Below are positions 49,090-60,463 of a stretch of 64,000 bases of DNA, piece by piece. A program made the translations under genes and the position numbers. The stretch is from assembly GCA_021397835.1 (NCBI GenBank), contig JAJFZO010000087.1, positions 5,518,001-5,582,000 on the forward strand. The letters run 5' to 3'. The notes under the pieces were generated by a model. It did no database searches, was not told where the DNA came from, and saw only the letters and a program-made list of their open reading frames with translations. Positions within the stretch are counted from its first letter, which is position 1; each line of letters begins with the position of its first letter. The DNA is from Moringa oleifera. Its lineage: Eukaryota; Streptophyta; Magnoliopsida; Brassicales; Moringaceae.

Positions 49090-49320
49090 GCCTTTCTATA
49101 TATAAGCATCACTTCGGAGAAGGAATAAAAAAAAAAACCATGTCCATGATCCAACAACCAGAGCCACATCATAAAGCTCACCCAGTAACTTAACGAAAGA
49201 GCCCAGCCCACAAGAGCATGCTAAGCTGCAAGCCGGTGCAGGTGAGTCCTCCAACACCACTCAAACTCTAATCGCCGTCATACAGCCAGGAAGCGTCTCT
49301 GCAGCAGAGTTTCATTCTTA
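49090..49320 (+). promoter_or_regulatory. Possible core promoter and first exon
   Basis: A TATA box (CTATATATAA, about 49096-49106) precedes a G+C-richer stretch. ATGs lie at 49140 (17 codons) and 49219 (8 codons running into GTGAGT, a splice-donor-like site). No downstream exon is recognised, so it may be a gene remnant or chance. Confidence 0.25.
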
Positions 49321-50515
49321 TTCCTTTTTTTTAATAATATATATATTTCAAATTTAAGTAATATTTGCATAATTTATAATAATAATATAAAGCATAAAAA
49401 TTAAATAAAAAATTTTAATTATTAATTTTATTAAATTATCACGTATAATTAAAATTCAATAGAATTCAAATCTTGGTCTTTTATTTTCAAATTGACGTAA
49501 AACTTTAAGGATTTCAATTAAATGAATCTATAACTATGAGTAAATCTATGAATTTTGTAGAGAATAAAATTAAAAAATGGATACTCTGCTCTTTGTTTAT
49601 GAACTGTTGAAAATGGAAAAAAATAGTATTATTTACATAAAGAGATAATTAAGAAAATATGTCTTTAGGTATTTGAAGAAGTTACAAGTGAAATAGTGTT
49701 CAAAGAAAGAAAGATTATTTTTCATTAATAGTCTTTTTTTTTTGGCCAAATTTCGGTCATCATATTACAATTAAAGGCAAATATGAAAAATTATATTAAA
49801 TTTTTTTAAATTTAGATTATGTTTTATTAATTAATTTAATTTTATATTTTTATTTTTAATTTAAATCAAGTTAAAATTTTAAAAAATTTTGAAGATATTT
49901 TCAGATAATTTTAGAATACCAAAAAATAAAAGAGAAAATATATATTTTTCAAGTTTTTTATTTCATCATTTGGTTAAATTTTCATTTTTTTTCTTGAGTA
50001 AATAATACTTTTCCATTATTTTCAAATTACTCCGATCAGATTTCAAGTCTTTAGATAATTGTGAATTTAATTCAAATTAAAATTTTAAATATAAAATTAA
50101 ATCAATTGATAATAAAATTTAAATAAAAAATAGATTTACTTTAGAATTTTAGAGATAAATCTGGAATTTACTTGTATATGCCACTAAACTTTTAGAATTT
50201 GGTTGTGATTCTAATTTTTTTTTCTTTTTAGTATTAAATGCTGGTAAGATATAATAATTTCAATTTATCTTATGATATTATTCTTTGTCATTAATTAAGT
50301 CCATAAAATAGATTGATAATGCGCATCATCATGATAACAAAGGAAAACAAATTTCTTTTAAGTTTCTATTAATTTTTTAATAAAAATAATAATATTTTTA
50401 ATAAATTAATATATTATTATAATAAGAAAATAAATACATAAAAATTTATTATTTATTTTATTAAATTAATATATATTAATATTTAAAAAATAAAAAACAC
50501 AACTCAAATCACCTT
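49321..50515. other. AT-rich intergenic sequence
   Basis: Very AT-rich (many AAAAATTT/ATTAAT runs). No frame, repeat structure or motif to report. Confidence 0.5.
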
Positions 50516-50519
50516 AAAA

Positions 50520-51770
50520 TCTTATGCCCTCCAATGAAAGAATATTTGCGGGTCATACCCAAGGATGACTCAGTAATCCCCAAAAGAAGAAGTCTGGTTT
50601 CAAGACTCCTGACATCACAAACTTGCATAGTCTCTGATGCATATTCTGTTGATTTTGAGATACAATTTCATTTTTTTAATTATATTAATATAATAAATTA
50701 TAATTTTTTATTTTAAAAAAATTAAAACGCAATTCAAATCAATTGAAATATTTCATCTTATGGTCTAATAGTTCTCAAATAAATGAAAGGCAACAACGTC
50801 CATCGAACGTGGGCCCTGCTTCTGGATAAGCTGTCCACCTAACTTCCTATTTGGTTCGATACTTATGACTTGGCAGCGAGTCACTTTGAGTTTATCTGTT
50901 TTACATTTAAAATCTTTGTTTTGTGATGATCCATCCACCACTACTGCCTCCATCTCATCAATTAATTAGGAATCGATCCAATTTCTCAGGTCGTATAAGT
51001 GACCATTAATGAACTACATCAACTCTTAATAATGCGATAAGACCAAGAGATTACTCAGCTTATCATTGGGGAGAAAAAAGAACAGATGACAGAAAGAATC
51101 ATAAAGATCCATGCAAATTGGCAGGACACAGGGGAGAGCCAATCGATTGGCTTTGTTAAAGAAGAAAATCAAAGATTTGGTAGGGGACTCTGGTGTAGAT
51201 TGCTTTGCCTTTTAGTGCATTGTCACAAGTTTGAGAAAAGAAAACCTGAACCGCCTTGACGTGGTTGCTGCCCCTTTGACCATCTGGTATGACTTATTAT
51301 GAGGGCGGTTGTGCAAGAGTCGAATGCAAAAGTGGTAGGCTCCATTTTCTGTATGGATTATCAAAGATTGGCCTTTTATGACTTATATGCATCGCCCACG
51401 TTGCCTCTACTCATCATAATTCATTACTAGATAAGCTTTTGTTGTCTTCCATTCATTACTTTATCGCCCTAAATTCTAAAAAGGGCTGGAAAAAAGAGAA
51501 AATAATTGGGCGTGAACATGCAAACCTGCCTATCTTGTCACGAAAACGAAATCTACAACTCACCAGGCAAGTCCAAGGCTCTCTCTCGCGTCTCCTCAGC
51601 TTTAAAATCTTCAAAAGCAAGTGGCACTGGCACCAATGCCTCGACCTTTCAATACTGTTATATTTGTAATAAGTGTGCCGCCAATAAAGAAAAAGATACA
51701 TTTATCAGAGCGAAGCTCAATCAATCAGGTGGTTTACGTCAGTCATCTTAAAATTCAGTCCGATATTTCA
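50520..51770. other. G+C-richer island without recognised gene
   Basis: Clearly less AT-rich than its surroundings. Small frames exist on both strands, for example 50765-50953 minus and 51506-51751 plus. The latter has CLSC and CYICNKC cysteine pairs. I recognise no family. W-box-like TTGACC (about 51275) and ACGTGG (about 51259) motifs would fit promoter sequence. It could be unique host DNA, perhaps exons or a promoter of an undetected gene. Confidence 0.3.
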
Positions 51771-52110
51771 TTCACCCCGCCATTTTAGATCTAGAAGTCC
51801 ATCAACTCAGAATTCTCATCCGCACACTTGTTGGCACTTTAACTTGAACATAATAAAAAATTATAATTAATTAGTTTTAAAATTTTCAAATCAATCTAAA
51901 TTTTTAAAATAATTTATCATAATAACCATTCAAAAATTTTCAATTATCTTTTTCTAAAATATTTGCTCGAAATTTTTGATATGATATTTCAAAGTTAAAA
52001 ATTTTCAACGATCTCAATTGAAAAATCTCTCATAAAACTTACGGAAGACATAAGTATTTTTTTTTAATCTTTATTTGATTATTTAACTTGAGCATTAGAG
52101 CTATTTAGTT

Positions 52111-52169
52111 TTGCAAGCTAAGCGATTTTATTCCGATCATAGTTTAGGTTAATCGGTTTTTAAGTGATA
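52111..52169 (+). repeat. 3' end of 5' LTR, Tat-type Gypsy relic
   Basis: 59 bases directly repeated at 55008-55066 (GCAAGCTAAGC... to ...GTGATA), followed at 52175 by a primer site. The LTR's 5' boundary (somewhere after about 51840) cannot be fixed. Confidence 0.65.
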
Positions 52170-52174
52170 AAATT

Positions 52175-52192
52175 TGACTCCATTCATAGGGA
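52175..52192 (+). other. Primer binding site of Tat-type Gypsy relic
   Basis: TGACTCCATTCATAGGGA is a decayed form of the TGGCGCC-starting primer site common in plant Tat/Gypsy elements. It lies 5 bases after the LTR end and most mismatches are transitions. Confidence 0.55.
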
Positions 52193-52499
52193 CTCGAACA
52201 AAAGATAATGTTGCGTAGCAAAGTAATTCTGGAGGCCTATAAAAAGAAAATAAAGGAGTTGCGAAAAATCGTTACTGATTGGTAGCAATAACTCCAATAT
52301 TTAGGGGAGACCTAACCATTACCACACAAACAAAAGGCCAAGTCTCTAACCGCTGGATCTAATTACAAGACAGTTTCCCTACTCTTATCACTTGAAAACA
52401 CCAAGCCATTGCCTAACCCTTCTCCCACTCGGGTGGTTAATCCTGTGTCAGCAATGATCTTTGCAGAGGTTGAATGCTTATAGTAAAAGGTTAACCAGT

Positions 52500-53160
52500 T
52501 AGATGACAAATATAAACAAATGATACATGTTGACCGAAGACCTCATAGCCCAAATAAAAACCAATTTGCCATTCTCTAAAGCGATAATGGATGAGTTAGT
52601 CTTGAAAATGGTTAAGAGTCCTTACAAACAAAGCTAAGATGGCATTATTGATCCCTAGGTACATGTTAAAAGGTTTGAGGACACCTTGTTGTGCTACAAG
52701 CCAAGAATGCAATGCATTGCAAACATTTTACCCTCTCCTTCATAAAAGATGCCTTCGCTTGATAATTCCCTCAAGCTTGGATTGGTCTCATTATTCTAAG
52801 AATGTGTAGCCCTCTTTAATACTATGTTCACTAGCAAAACTTGTGATAAAAACATAATTGATAACCTACGAGCTATCAAACAGAACATAGATAAAGGGTT
52901 ATGAGAGTACGAGGAAAGGTTCACTAGGGAAGCCTAATATGTTCCCAAGTTGAAACATGAAGACACCATCTAAACTTGTTGGGAAGTTCATAGCCGTCAA
53001 TTTCCTTTCAGTGATGGTAGCTGACAAGCCAAAATCATATGCATCCTTATTTGATAAGGCTAAAAAAAGTAACCAAGTTGAGGAAGTCTTAAAGGGAGAA
53101 AAATCGAGTTGGCATTATTAACTCAACTAAACTAACTAGCAGCCTTGGCCACTATAGTTA
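52500..53160 (+). pseudogene. Gypsy (Tat-type) gag relic
   Basis: The plus-strand translation, with about nine stops, shows the usual gag order: LPFSKAIMDE, then DP-VHVKRFED, then LFNTMFTSKTCDKN, then a EYEERFTREA segment and VPKLKHED. These are the conserved capsid-domain positions of plant Gypsy gag. No pol follows because Copia sequence takes over by about 53300. Confidence 0.7.
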
Positions 53161-53339
53161 AAACATTAGCCCATGGCAAAGAATCTAAATAGAACCAGAT
53201 AGAAGTGGCAAGAAGGTATAACTTTTACAACCTAAATACCAATAGAAAACAAATTTTAATGGATATGTATAACAGAATGAAGGCTACAGAAATAGCCCTA
53301 ATTTATGTAGTCTTGAAATGAAAAAGTCACAATAAATAT

Positions 53340-53680
53340 TATAGCTTCTACTGAGACTTTGACCATGATGTCGATTAGCAATTCTGTTAGAAGTTCAAAA
53401 TTAAACTTCAATAATGTTCGTGATCGAGTTTTTGTAGGAGAAATTCAGAGAATCAATTTAGGTAAAACATCAGTTGCAAATTCTGCCTCAAATATTGAAA
53501 ATAAGGAAAAAGAAAGTGACATAAACTCTAATTGTAATAAGGGTAAAGCCAAGTCAAAGAATAAAAGAAGCAAATCTAGATCTGGAAGAAATCTAGAATG
53601 CTGGAACTGTAAGAAAAATGGTCACATAGAGAAAGATTGCCGATCACTGAAAAAAAAAAGATAAGCATAAAGATGATACT
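53340..53680 (+). pseudogene. Copia gag C-terminal part with zinc knuckle
   Basis: The open piece 53359-53664 (101 residues) ends in a canonical CCHC knuckle C-W-N-C-(4)-G-H-(4)-C (53599-53640) after a basic S/R/K-rich stretch. The preceding LNFNNVRD segment is typical of plant Ty1/Copia gag. The upstream gag and the following protease, integrase and RT are missing. Confidence 0.75.
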
Positions 53681-54019
53681 ATAAATATTGTAACAGATAA
53701 GGTAGATGGGATCTCTTTGATAGACAAGTGCTAAGGGTTATTAGACTGACACTGTCAAAGAATGTTGCTCATAACGTAACGAAGGAGAAAACAACTGCAA
53801 GTTTGATAAAGATGCTATCTGACATATATGAAAAGTTACCAGTTATAAAATGATATTAAGAACCAAACTTCTAACTTCTCTATCCTTACACCCTCAATGG
53901 CATTTTTTCTCATAATCTTCCCCGAAATGACGTGACTATTATTCATATTGCAGAGTCATAGTTGCACCTTTTGATCCAGCTTTCCAATGAGGGCAAAATT
54001 GGATATTAGTAGGTGTTGA
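53681..54019 (+). mobile_element. Degraded Copia interior
   Basis: Between the gag knuckle and the pol C-end. Fragments resembling protease-linker sequence, no usable frame. Most of the Copia pol is deleted. Confidence 0.4.
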
Positions 54020-54340
54020 ATAAGCAACTAGTTATTAAAAACACACCAACACATCATCAAATAACAAATCTACTTACCAAGATCTTATCCAATTGTAGGT
54101 TTTTATTGTTAAGAACCAAACTTAGAGTTGAACAGTTATCTACCTTAAGTTTGAGAGAAAGTATTAAGAAATAATAATTAATTAATTATTAGCTGTTAGA
54201 AGGCTGTTTGACAATCAATTAGTTCTTACACCAACTATATTCATTCATTAGCTTTGTATATGAATACAAGCACCTTATAAACAATTCACTTGATGAAGAA
54301 TCAGTTTACTTTCAACTGTTTCCTCTTTGTTGGCACCTCA
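54020..54340 (+). mobile_element. Copia pol C-end, polypurine tract and 3' LTR
   Basis: The translation of 54050-54170 resembles the RNase H end of Copia pol (LLTKILSN, then SLRESIKK). A purine tract (about 54149-54161) is followed by TATTAAGAAATAATAATTA (54162-), where Copia LTRs usually begin TGTTAAG. LTR-like sequence continues to about 54340. No 5' LTR was found. Confidence 0.6.
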
Positions 54341-55066
54341 ACCAGCGATGCATGGCAATCCCAATGTGAATAAGCATGAAGTTCGCAAATTAAACACTAA
54401 ACGATAGTGTCCCAAAAATGACAACATTTTCAAAAACAGCTTCATAAACACTCAAGGGCGAGCTCAACCACACATTGTATGAGAACTAGACTTCCCACTG
54501 CTCAACTTTACTTTTGCACTTCAGGATGAGGAGGTAAGTGTTGCACCTATAGTAGGTATACCGTTAATCAGAAAAAGACACGTTATTAAAGCCAACTAAC
54601 CAATTAGGTTGCTTCATGTTAGCTATCAAAAAACTCAACTTGGCATTCCATTTACCATGCTAGATTAATAGGTAAGTCAATCAACCTAAACTCTCGTCCA
54701 TAGAACTATTTTTGGCACCTCTAGCTCAGAAACAGTCAGGATAAGTCACAACTAACTAACCTTAAAAATTTAGGATCAATCTCAGATTTCTTGAGATAAT
54801 TTGCTATAACAGTCGCCCATTATCTTTTAATATCCTCTTCTCGATATTCGCTTAGAATCCTCGATGTGAGGCCTCTAACATATGAATCTTCAATAATCTT
54901 GACCAAGAATCTCCCTCAAAATCTATAAGAGACACATACATTTTTTTTCCTCTTAAAATCCACTTGATAAACAAATATTGACTTAAAAGAGTCATATATA
55001 TCTCTTTTTGCAAGCTAAGCAATTCCACTTCGATCATAATTTAGATCAAATAGTTTTTGAGTGATA
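54341..55066 (+). mobile_element. Remainder of Tat-type Gypsy relic with 3' LTR end
   Basis: Non-coding interior and 3' LTR. The final 59 bases (55008-55066) repeat 52111-52169, and 54905-54955 resembles 52020-52060. The LTR's start is not clear. The Copia relic is therefore nested in, or replaced, the middle of this Gypsy element. Confidence 0.55.
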
Positions 55067-56929
55067 CTATACTTTTTTGGTATGAGATATAAAAGTATAG
55101 TTAATATTTAAAGTACATTTCATTTATGCGAAATATCATTCAATATTGTTCATTTTAATCATCATTGTACAATTTTATTTTGTTTAAAAATTTAATTTCA
55201 AAAAATATTTTATGAATTAAAAAATATGTAAAAACTCCTATTTTATTTAACAAACACAAGTATACTCAATGTAAAAACTCGTATATAAGATGGAACAAAT
55301 TATAATAACAGTAATTATAAGTTAATTATTTGTGCCTATATATTAACGAGAAGCTATTACTTAATGAATTTATTAAATAATAATGAAATAACATTTCTGT
55401 TGATAAAAGCAACTAACTAGGGTTTAATTTGATAGATCACAGTCTTTGTCACAGTAGAAGACATTGTGGGTAAGATAGGCTTTGATGCTTGACGTGATAG
55501 AGGGGCCTCTGGCTGGTTAGACATTATAGTTGTTTTGTCCATATCAGGTATTGTTGGATTAATTTAGTATTTATGAGAAGGAAAGATAAAAGAAGATAAT
55601 GAAATTAAATGGGACGATATATGGCGAGAGTAGCCAGGGAAATAAAAACGGGTAGCCATAAGGCAGGTGATGAAGTGTAATTTAGTGGAAGGGACAGTGG
55701 TAGTTTGAAGCACGCAACGTCACCCTACCTGGCAACCTTTATCTCTTCTTACTTCCTGCAGCTTTTAGCTGCTCTATAGTAAAGTTGCTATAAGGGGTAT
55801 GTATTTCTTTATTTACTTTAATGTGTGTTGATCATCCACGTTACGTACCGCAAGCAGCCAAATCGTGTGTGTGTGTGGGGTGATAGTTACCGTGCATGAT
55901 GACGACATCTTGGCTTAAAAGCTTCATTTTTTATATAGTATTATCTTTGGTTCAATAAAAAAATATCACCTTAAATTAAATTAATTGAATAATTCACATG
56001 ACAGTTCAATAACACAAACATGTTTTTCTCAATTTGAGATTGAATCATTAAAAAATTTAATCAAACTTATTTCGTGTAGAAGCTTTTTCTTTTTTAAAAA
56101 AAAAAATTGATAGTTCACAGCAAAAATCATAGACTTCAAGATGCTTAGAAATAAAATATAACATTTTTATGATAACAAACCGTTATTTTGACTTTATAAA
56201 AAATATAAATATTGTTCTTCATTTTTATCAATAATACTTAAAAAAAGTAATTATATTGACTTGAGCTTCCGCTCACTTGAGTCAAGATAGTTCTCACGAG
56301 TATATCAGTTTTAATAATCATCAATCTATAACTAAAGATAAGTCATTGGTCGGTTATATTTAGACTCATTTGGCCCAAGGGATAAAATTGAATTATTTTA
56401 TTAAATTAGATAAGATTAACGCTTTGACATCACGTGAGAGAAAACTAAAAAAAATTTGATTTATATTTTAAATCACTTGTGAGATAATTACAATGTAATG
56501 TTTGTTATAAATTTGCATTACGTTATGTAATTAATAGATGAAGATCTATAGTTTTGAATTCTTCACTTTTTTTTCCAAATTTATTTACATTAATCTAACA
56601 TAAATGTTGCAAATTTGTAATAATTGAAATAAACATTACAAGTAATTTAACTTTTTCTTTTGATTTTTTAAAGATTTATTATATTAATTTAAAACAATTT
56701 TTGCTTAAAACAACATGAAAATTAGAATAAAAATAATACAATCTAATGTTTATTACAATTTTGAATTATATTATAATGAATAAATGAACGAAAATTTTTT
56801 AAATTCTTCTTTAATTTTTTAAAAATATATTTACATCATTTAAAATTAATTAATTAATTTAATAATGTTGATAATAACTCAAAGAGCTAACTTTATCATA
56901 TTACTTTAAAGAAATATTTTATATACCAC
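55067..56929. other. AT-rich intergenic sequence with a G+C-richer stretch at 55430-55900
   Basis: A minus-strand frame at about 55425-55545 begins MDKTTIMSNQPEAPLS and is short and unassigned. A GTGTGTGTGTGTGTGG microsatellite lies at about 55865-55880. No supported gene. Confidence 0.4.
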
Positions 56930-57051
56930 CTTATGCTTTGTTTGTTACATAAGATAGGATTGGGATATGATAAATTTTATCAGAATCATATCTTTGGGGT
57001 TATACTAAGTCACGAGGTTACCTTATCTCGTATTATTTTATCTCGTGGAAG

Positions 57052-57087
57052 ATTGGGAGGTGAATGATTATAAATAATCCTCCCAAT
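57052..57087. repeat. Perfect 9-bp inverted repeat (hairpin)
   Basis: ATTGGGAGG at 57052-57060 and CCTCCCAAT at 57079-57087 flank an 18-base AT-rich loop, next to the left end of the Harbinger-like element. A second stem-like pair (CTCGT...) lies just before it. Confidence 0.7.
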
Positions 57088-57542
57088 TCAATGAAATAGA
57101 AAACAAAATTGTTCTTCGCACCTTAGGCCTCAGGATCAACTTATTCTTCTTTAAAAAAAAAATCCCACATCCACCAAAAACATACTATGCTTGTCCTTTA
57201 TCAAAAAGCCTCAATTTAATCCATCAAGAACCTCTAATCTGTTCTTCTTTATTAAGAATCCTCCATCAAAGGTATTTATCTCGCTCACTAACCCTTGTGT
57301 CTATCTCCTTCTTTCTTTCCTATTTTTACATGATATTTTTTTAGTAATTTTTACTTTACAATTAAGAGTTTAATAGAAGCGATATCTTAATATATAGTCT
57401 AGTGTGCAGTATAATGAGTTTGGTTGAGTTTTGACTTTTTATTTTTCCTTTTTTTAGTATTTGACTTCCATGATTATAATAAAATAATTTAAACTTTTGT
57501 TTTTTTTTTTCTCAATTAGCTAATCATAATTTTCAATAACAA

Positions 57543-57835
57543 AAATTTACGAAGTCTTACCAGTGTCTGAATCCACCTTTCCCATCTCCTTAACAATTAC
57601 ATTTATAGCTATCTTAAACTTTACCAAATACAACATGCTCCCAACCAAGCCATGATGTCTTCTTAGTGCTAAGTCCAATATTTACTATAAAGAGAGTACC
57701 AATCCTTAATTTGCTTTTACTTGAAATTTACATATAAAAGTTTCAAGCCATTTATTGATTCTTCTCCAATTCGATTTCCCCTCGTGAAATCTCCACCCTT
57801 ACACATGATATTTGGGATAATGCATTCAAGTTTTC
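57543..57835 (-). pseudogene. Cyclophilin (peptidyl-prolyl isomerase) gene fragment
   Basis: The minus-strand translation gives IIPNIMC, then after a one-base shift GGDFTRGN (57797-57774), a GEESINGLK segment, and KTSWLGWEHVVFGKV (about 57660-57616). It ends with DTGKTS near the normal cyclophilin C-end. These are the hallmark residues of cytosolic-type plant cyclophilins. There are about four stops and a missing segment, so it is a dead copy of roughly the C-terminal 60% of the protein. Intronless as far as visible, as expected of either a retrocopy or a single-exon parent gene. It lies between the left end and the transposase of the Harbinger-like element. Confidence 0.85.
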
Positions 57836-57917
57836 TATTTTTCATAGTGATTGTTCAATATTATCATGTTATATTTATATGGTTATTTTTGTAATATTAT
57901 GAAGCAAGATATGGACA

Positions 57918-58054
57918 TTTGAGTCTATGTTAGATTTTTGGGTTAGTTTGATTATGTGAAACATATATCATTGCATGATATTGTTTTGAGTCTATGTTAG
58001 ATTTTTGGATTAGTTTGATTATGTGAAACATATATCATTGCATGATATTGTTGC
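57918..58054 (+). repeat. 67-bp tandem duplication
   Basis: Units 57921-57987 and 57988-58054 (GAGTCTATGTTAGATTTTTG...) differ at one base, so the duplication is recent. Confidence 0.92.
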
Positions 58055-58064
58055 TACTGTAATG

Positions 58065-59165
58065 ACCAATTAGGAATAGATACAAGAATATTTGTCGTAT
58101 ATTATGTTAACTGCTTCTAAATAATAAAAGATTGAAAATGGATGGTCTTGTCTCAATAGAGGAACAAGTATGCACATTCTTACACATACTTGCATAAAAA
58201 CTAAAACTCTTAAGAATACGTTTATCATTTTGAAAAGATAATTAGTAGATACTTCATTAAATTTTAAGTGCAGTTTTACAACTAATAATATCTTGCTAGT
58301 TTCATCAATTTAGTTCTTGAAAATTGCATTATGAAAGATAAAAATAGTTTGATAAGGTAAGTCATACATATAAACACTCAATTTTATTATCTTTTTCTTT
58401 GCCTAAATGTTCCTTACATATATAGTAAAATTGTTCACGAAGTTGTGTAAAGGTATTGGATGGTACACGTATGACAAGACATCTACTTGAAGTTGATAAA
58501 CCTTGATTTAGAAAAGATAATTTTGAAATTTTAACAAATATATTGGGTGTCTGCTCTAAAGATGTGATGTTTGCATTTGTTTTTTGGGAAATGGGGGGGG
58601 GGGGGGGTTGTCCTTACATTCCAAAGCATTTTGCGATGTATTATGTAAATTAAATGGTGAAAGTTTCAACGAGTAAAAATTAATATAGTTGTAATTACAT
58701 CATATGCAGCTTTGCGGAACATACGAAATATTTATTTATTTTTATCATAGCTTAATTGTGGATGATGGGTACACTAGTGAAGATCTTTACACCATCTAAA
58801 GGACCAAAATATCATTCATGTGAAGGTGTGATGAATGTGTTTTGGTTAATCATGAGAAATACTTTATCATGAAGCATGCATCAGTATAAAATATAATTAA
58901 ACTTTGTTTTTAATTATTTGAAATGTGTTGGACAATTTTCCGAAGTCCATTTTTTTTATCCATTAAAGACGTAACATAAATGTTGCATATTCTTGTTAGA
59001 ATTGAAATATATACAGATCTAATGGAGCATAATCTTAATCAAGTCAACAAAGATCATATGATTCGAGATCATATTGCTTCATCCTAGTAATGGACAGTAT
59101 GGATAGTTTAGCAATGCAAATGTTTAGTGAATAGAGGGGAAATCAATTTACTTAACCTTTAGTTC
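58065..59165 (+). pseudogene. PIF/Harbinger transposase (DDE_Tnp_4 type)
   Basis: Order of readable blocks: SIEEQVCTFLHILA at about 58155-58196. Probable intron about 58340-58430. VLDGT (about 58453-58467), holding the first catalytic Asp. NILGVCSKDVMF (about 58536-58572), then a 15-base G run (58593-58607). VDDGYTSEDLYT (about 58758-58793). VNHEKYFIMKHASV (about 58845-58886). A SPFFLSIK segment (about 58937-58960) follows. A C-terminal WTV...QCKCL segment ends near 59165. The positions match the plant Harbinger transposase framework, but at least six stops and shifts kill it. The companion gene 280 bases downstream is intact. Confidence 0.85.
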
Positions 59166-59442
59166 GATGTAATTAATCTTACTTGAACAATTGTCTTGCA
59201 TTATTTATTTATTTCATTTGAAGATATTTAAATTATTTTAAAGTTATATTACTTATTTCTTTTAATAAAATTCCATTTTAATGTGATAATTATATAATGG
59301 TTTGGTTCCTTGCATTTATTTTGTGGTGTCAATATATTATCTTTAATCATAATTGTTATCTTATTTTATTTAAGTAAAACTTATTACTAATATATTTTAA
59401 TACATGATGATTTATTTTATAAATATGTGTTTTTGTGTAGGA

Positions 59443-60463
59443 ATGGATGTTGGAGATAATACCCAAGTAAATGAGACAAAAAAGAGAGGGGTTAGACGTG
59501 TATGGACGAAAGAAGAAGAACTAACTTTGTTATGTATCATGGAAGAAGTTGTTGCATATGGTGGACTTACAAATTGTGGTTCTTTTAAAGCCGGTATGTT
59601 AAAAATCATTGAAATACAACTCAAACATGCTTTACCTAATTGTGGTTTAAGAGCAAGCCCTCATATTGAGTCAAAACTAAAAGTCTGGAAAAGACAATAT
59701 GGAGTGATTTATAACATGTTAAATAGTGGTGGATTTGCATGGAATGATTTGAAGAAGTGTGTTGAAGTGGACAATGATGAAGCTTGGCAAACATATGTAC
59801 AAGTAAGATTTATGATTTATCAAAATTATATGTTATGTGATGTTTTTAAATATTATAATAGTTATATATTCAAAACTTACACACTTTTTATTATTCTTAC
59901 AGCACCATAAACAAGCAAAGGGATGGCGAGATAAACCTTTTCCCATTTACGAGAGATTGGCTAAAGTATTTGGAAAAGATCGCGGTAATGGCAAAGTAGC
60001 AAAAACTATTAAGAATTTGCAAGCAGATATTGAAGTCGATGACAACTTTGGTAATCAATTTAGGATACCCAAAAATTCTTCTCCCATGTCAATTAACCAA
60101 ATTGAATCTGATTACTTGATCAACCAAACTTCATCTCAATCCCTACGCAAGAAAAAACCTAGATTTATAGATCCATTAGTAAGAAGCATGGATAAATTCA
60201 CAAATCTTATGAAATATACCATTGATCAAACAAATGCAACCTTAAACAAATTTTACCAAATAGTGGTAGAAACTAAGGTAAATGAAAATAGATTGATAGC
60301 TAATGATTTAATAAAAATAGGACTTGATATCTCAGATCAAGTGCGTATAATGCAAAAGTTGATGAAAAAACCAGAAATTGCAGAGATTTTCAAGGCACAG
60401 AGCAATGAAGAGCAAAAATTGCAATTTGTTAAAGCAGTGCTCAGTGGTCAATTTGATAATTGA
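59443..60463 (+). CDS. Myb/SANT-like DNA-binding protein, two exons, intact
   Basis: Exon 1 59443-59802, intron 59803-59902 (GT...AG, 100 bases, phase 0), exon 2 59903-60463. The joined frame has no stop and predicts 306 residues. ATG 59443 is preferred because it lies 3 bases after a TTGTGTAG splice-acceptor-like site; the in-frame ATG at 59404 would add 13 hydrophobic residues unlike the family. Residues 18-120 form a Myb_DNA-bind_3-type domain (VWTKEEELTLL, CGLRASPHIESKLKVWKRQY, GGFAWNDLKKC). GWRDKPFPIYERLAKVFGKDRG follows at about 127-148. The C-terminal half is K/N-rich with helical segments (SMDKFTNLMKYT, MKKPEIAEIF). Such proteins help Harbinger transposases bind their ends, and host-domesticated relatives also exist. 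I cannot tell which this is. Confidence 0.85.

Noticed and set aside
49026..49211. Minus-strand 61-codon frame
   Set aside because: Aromatic, low-complexity translation opposite a more plausible plus-strand promoter-like region.
59404..59442. Upstream ATG as start of the Myb/SANT-like gene
   Set aside because: The added 13 residues are hydrophobic and unlike the family, and a splice-acceptor-like AG lies between the two ATGs.
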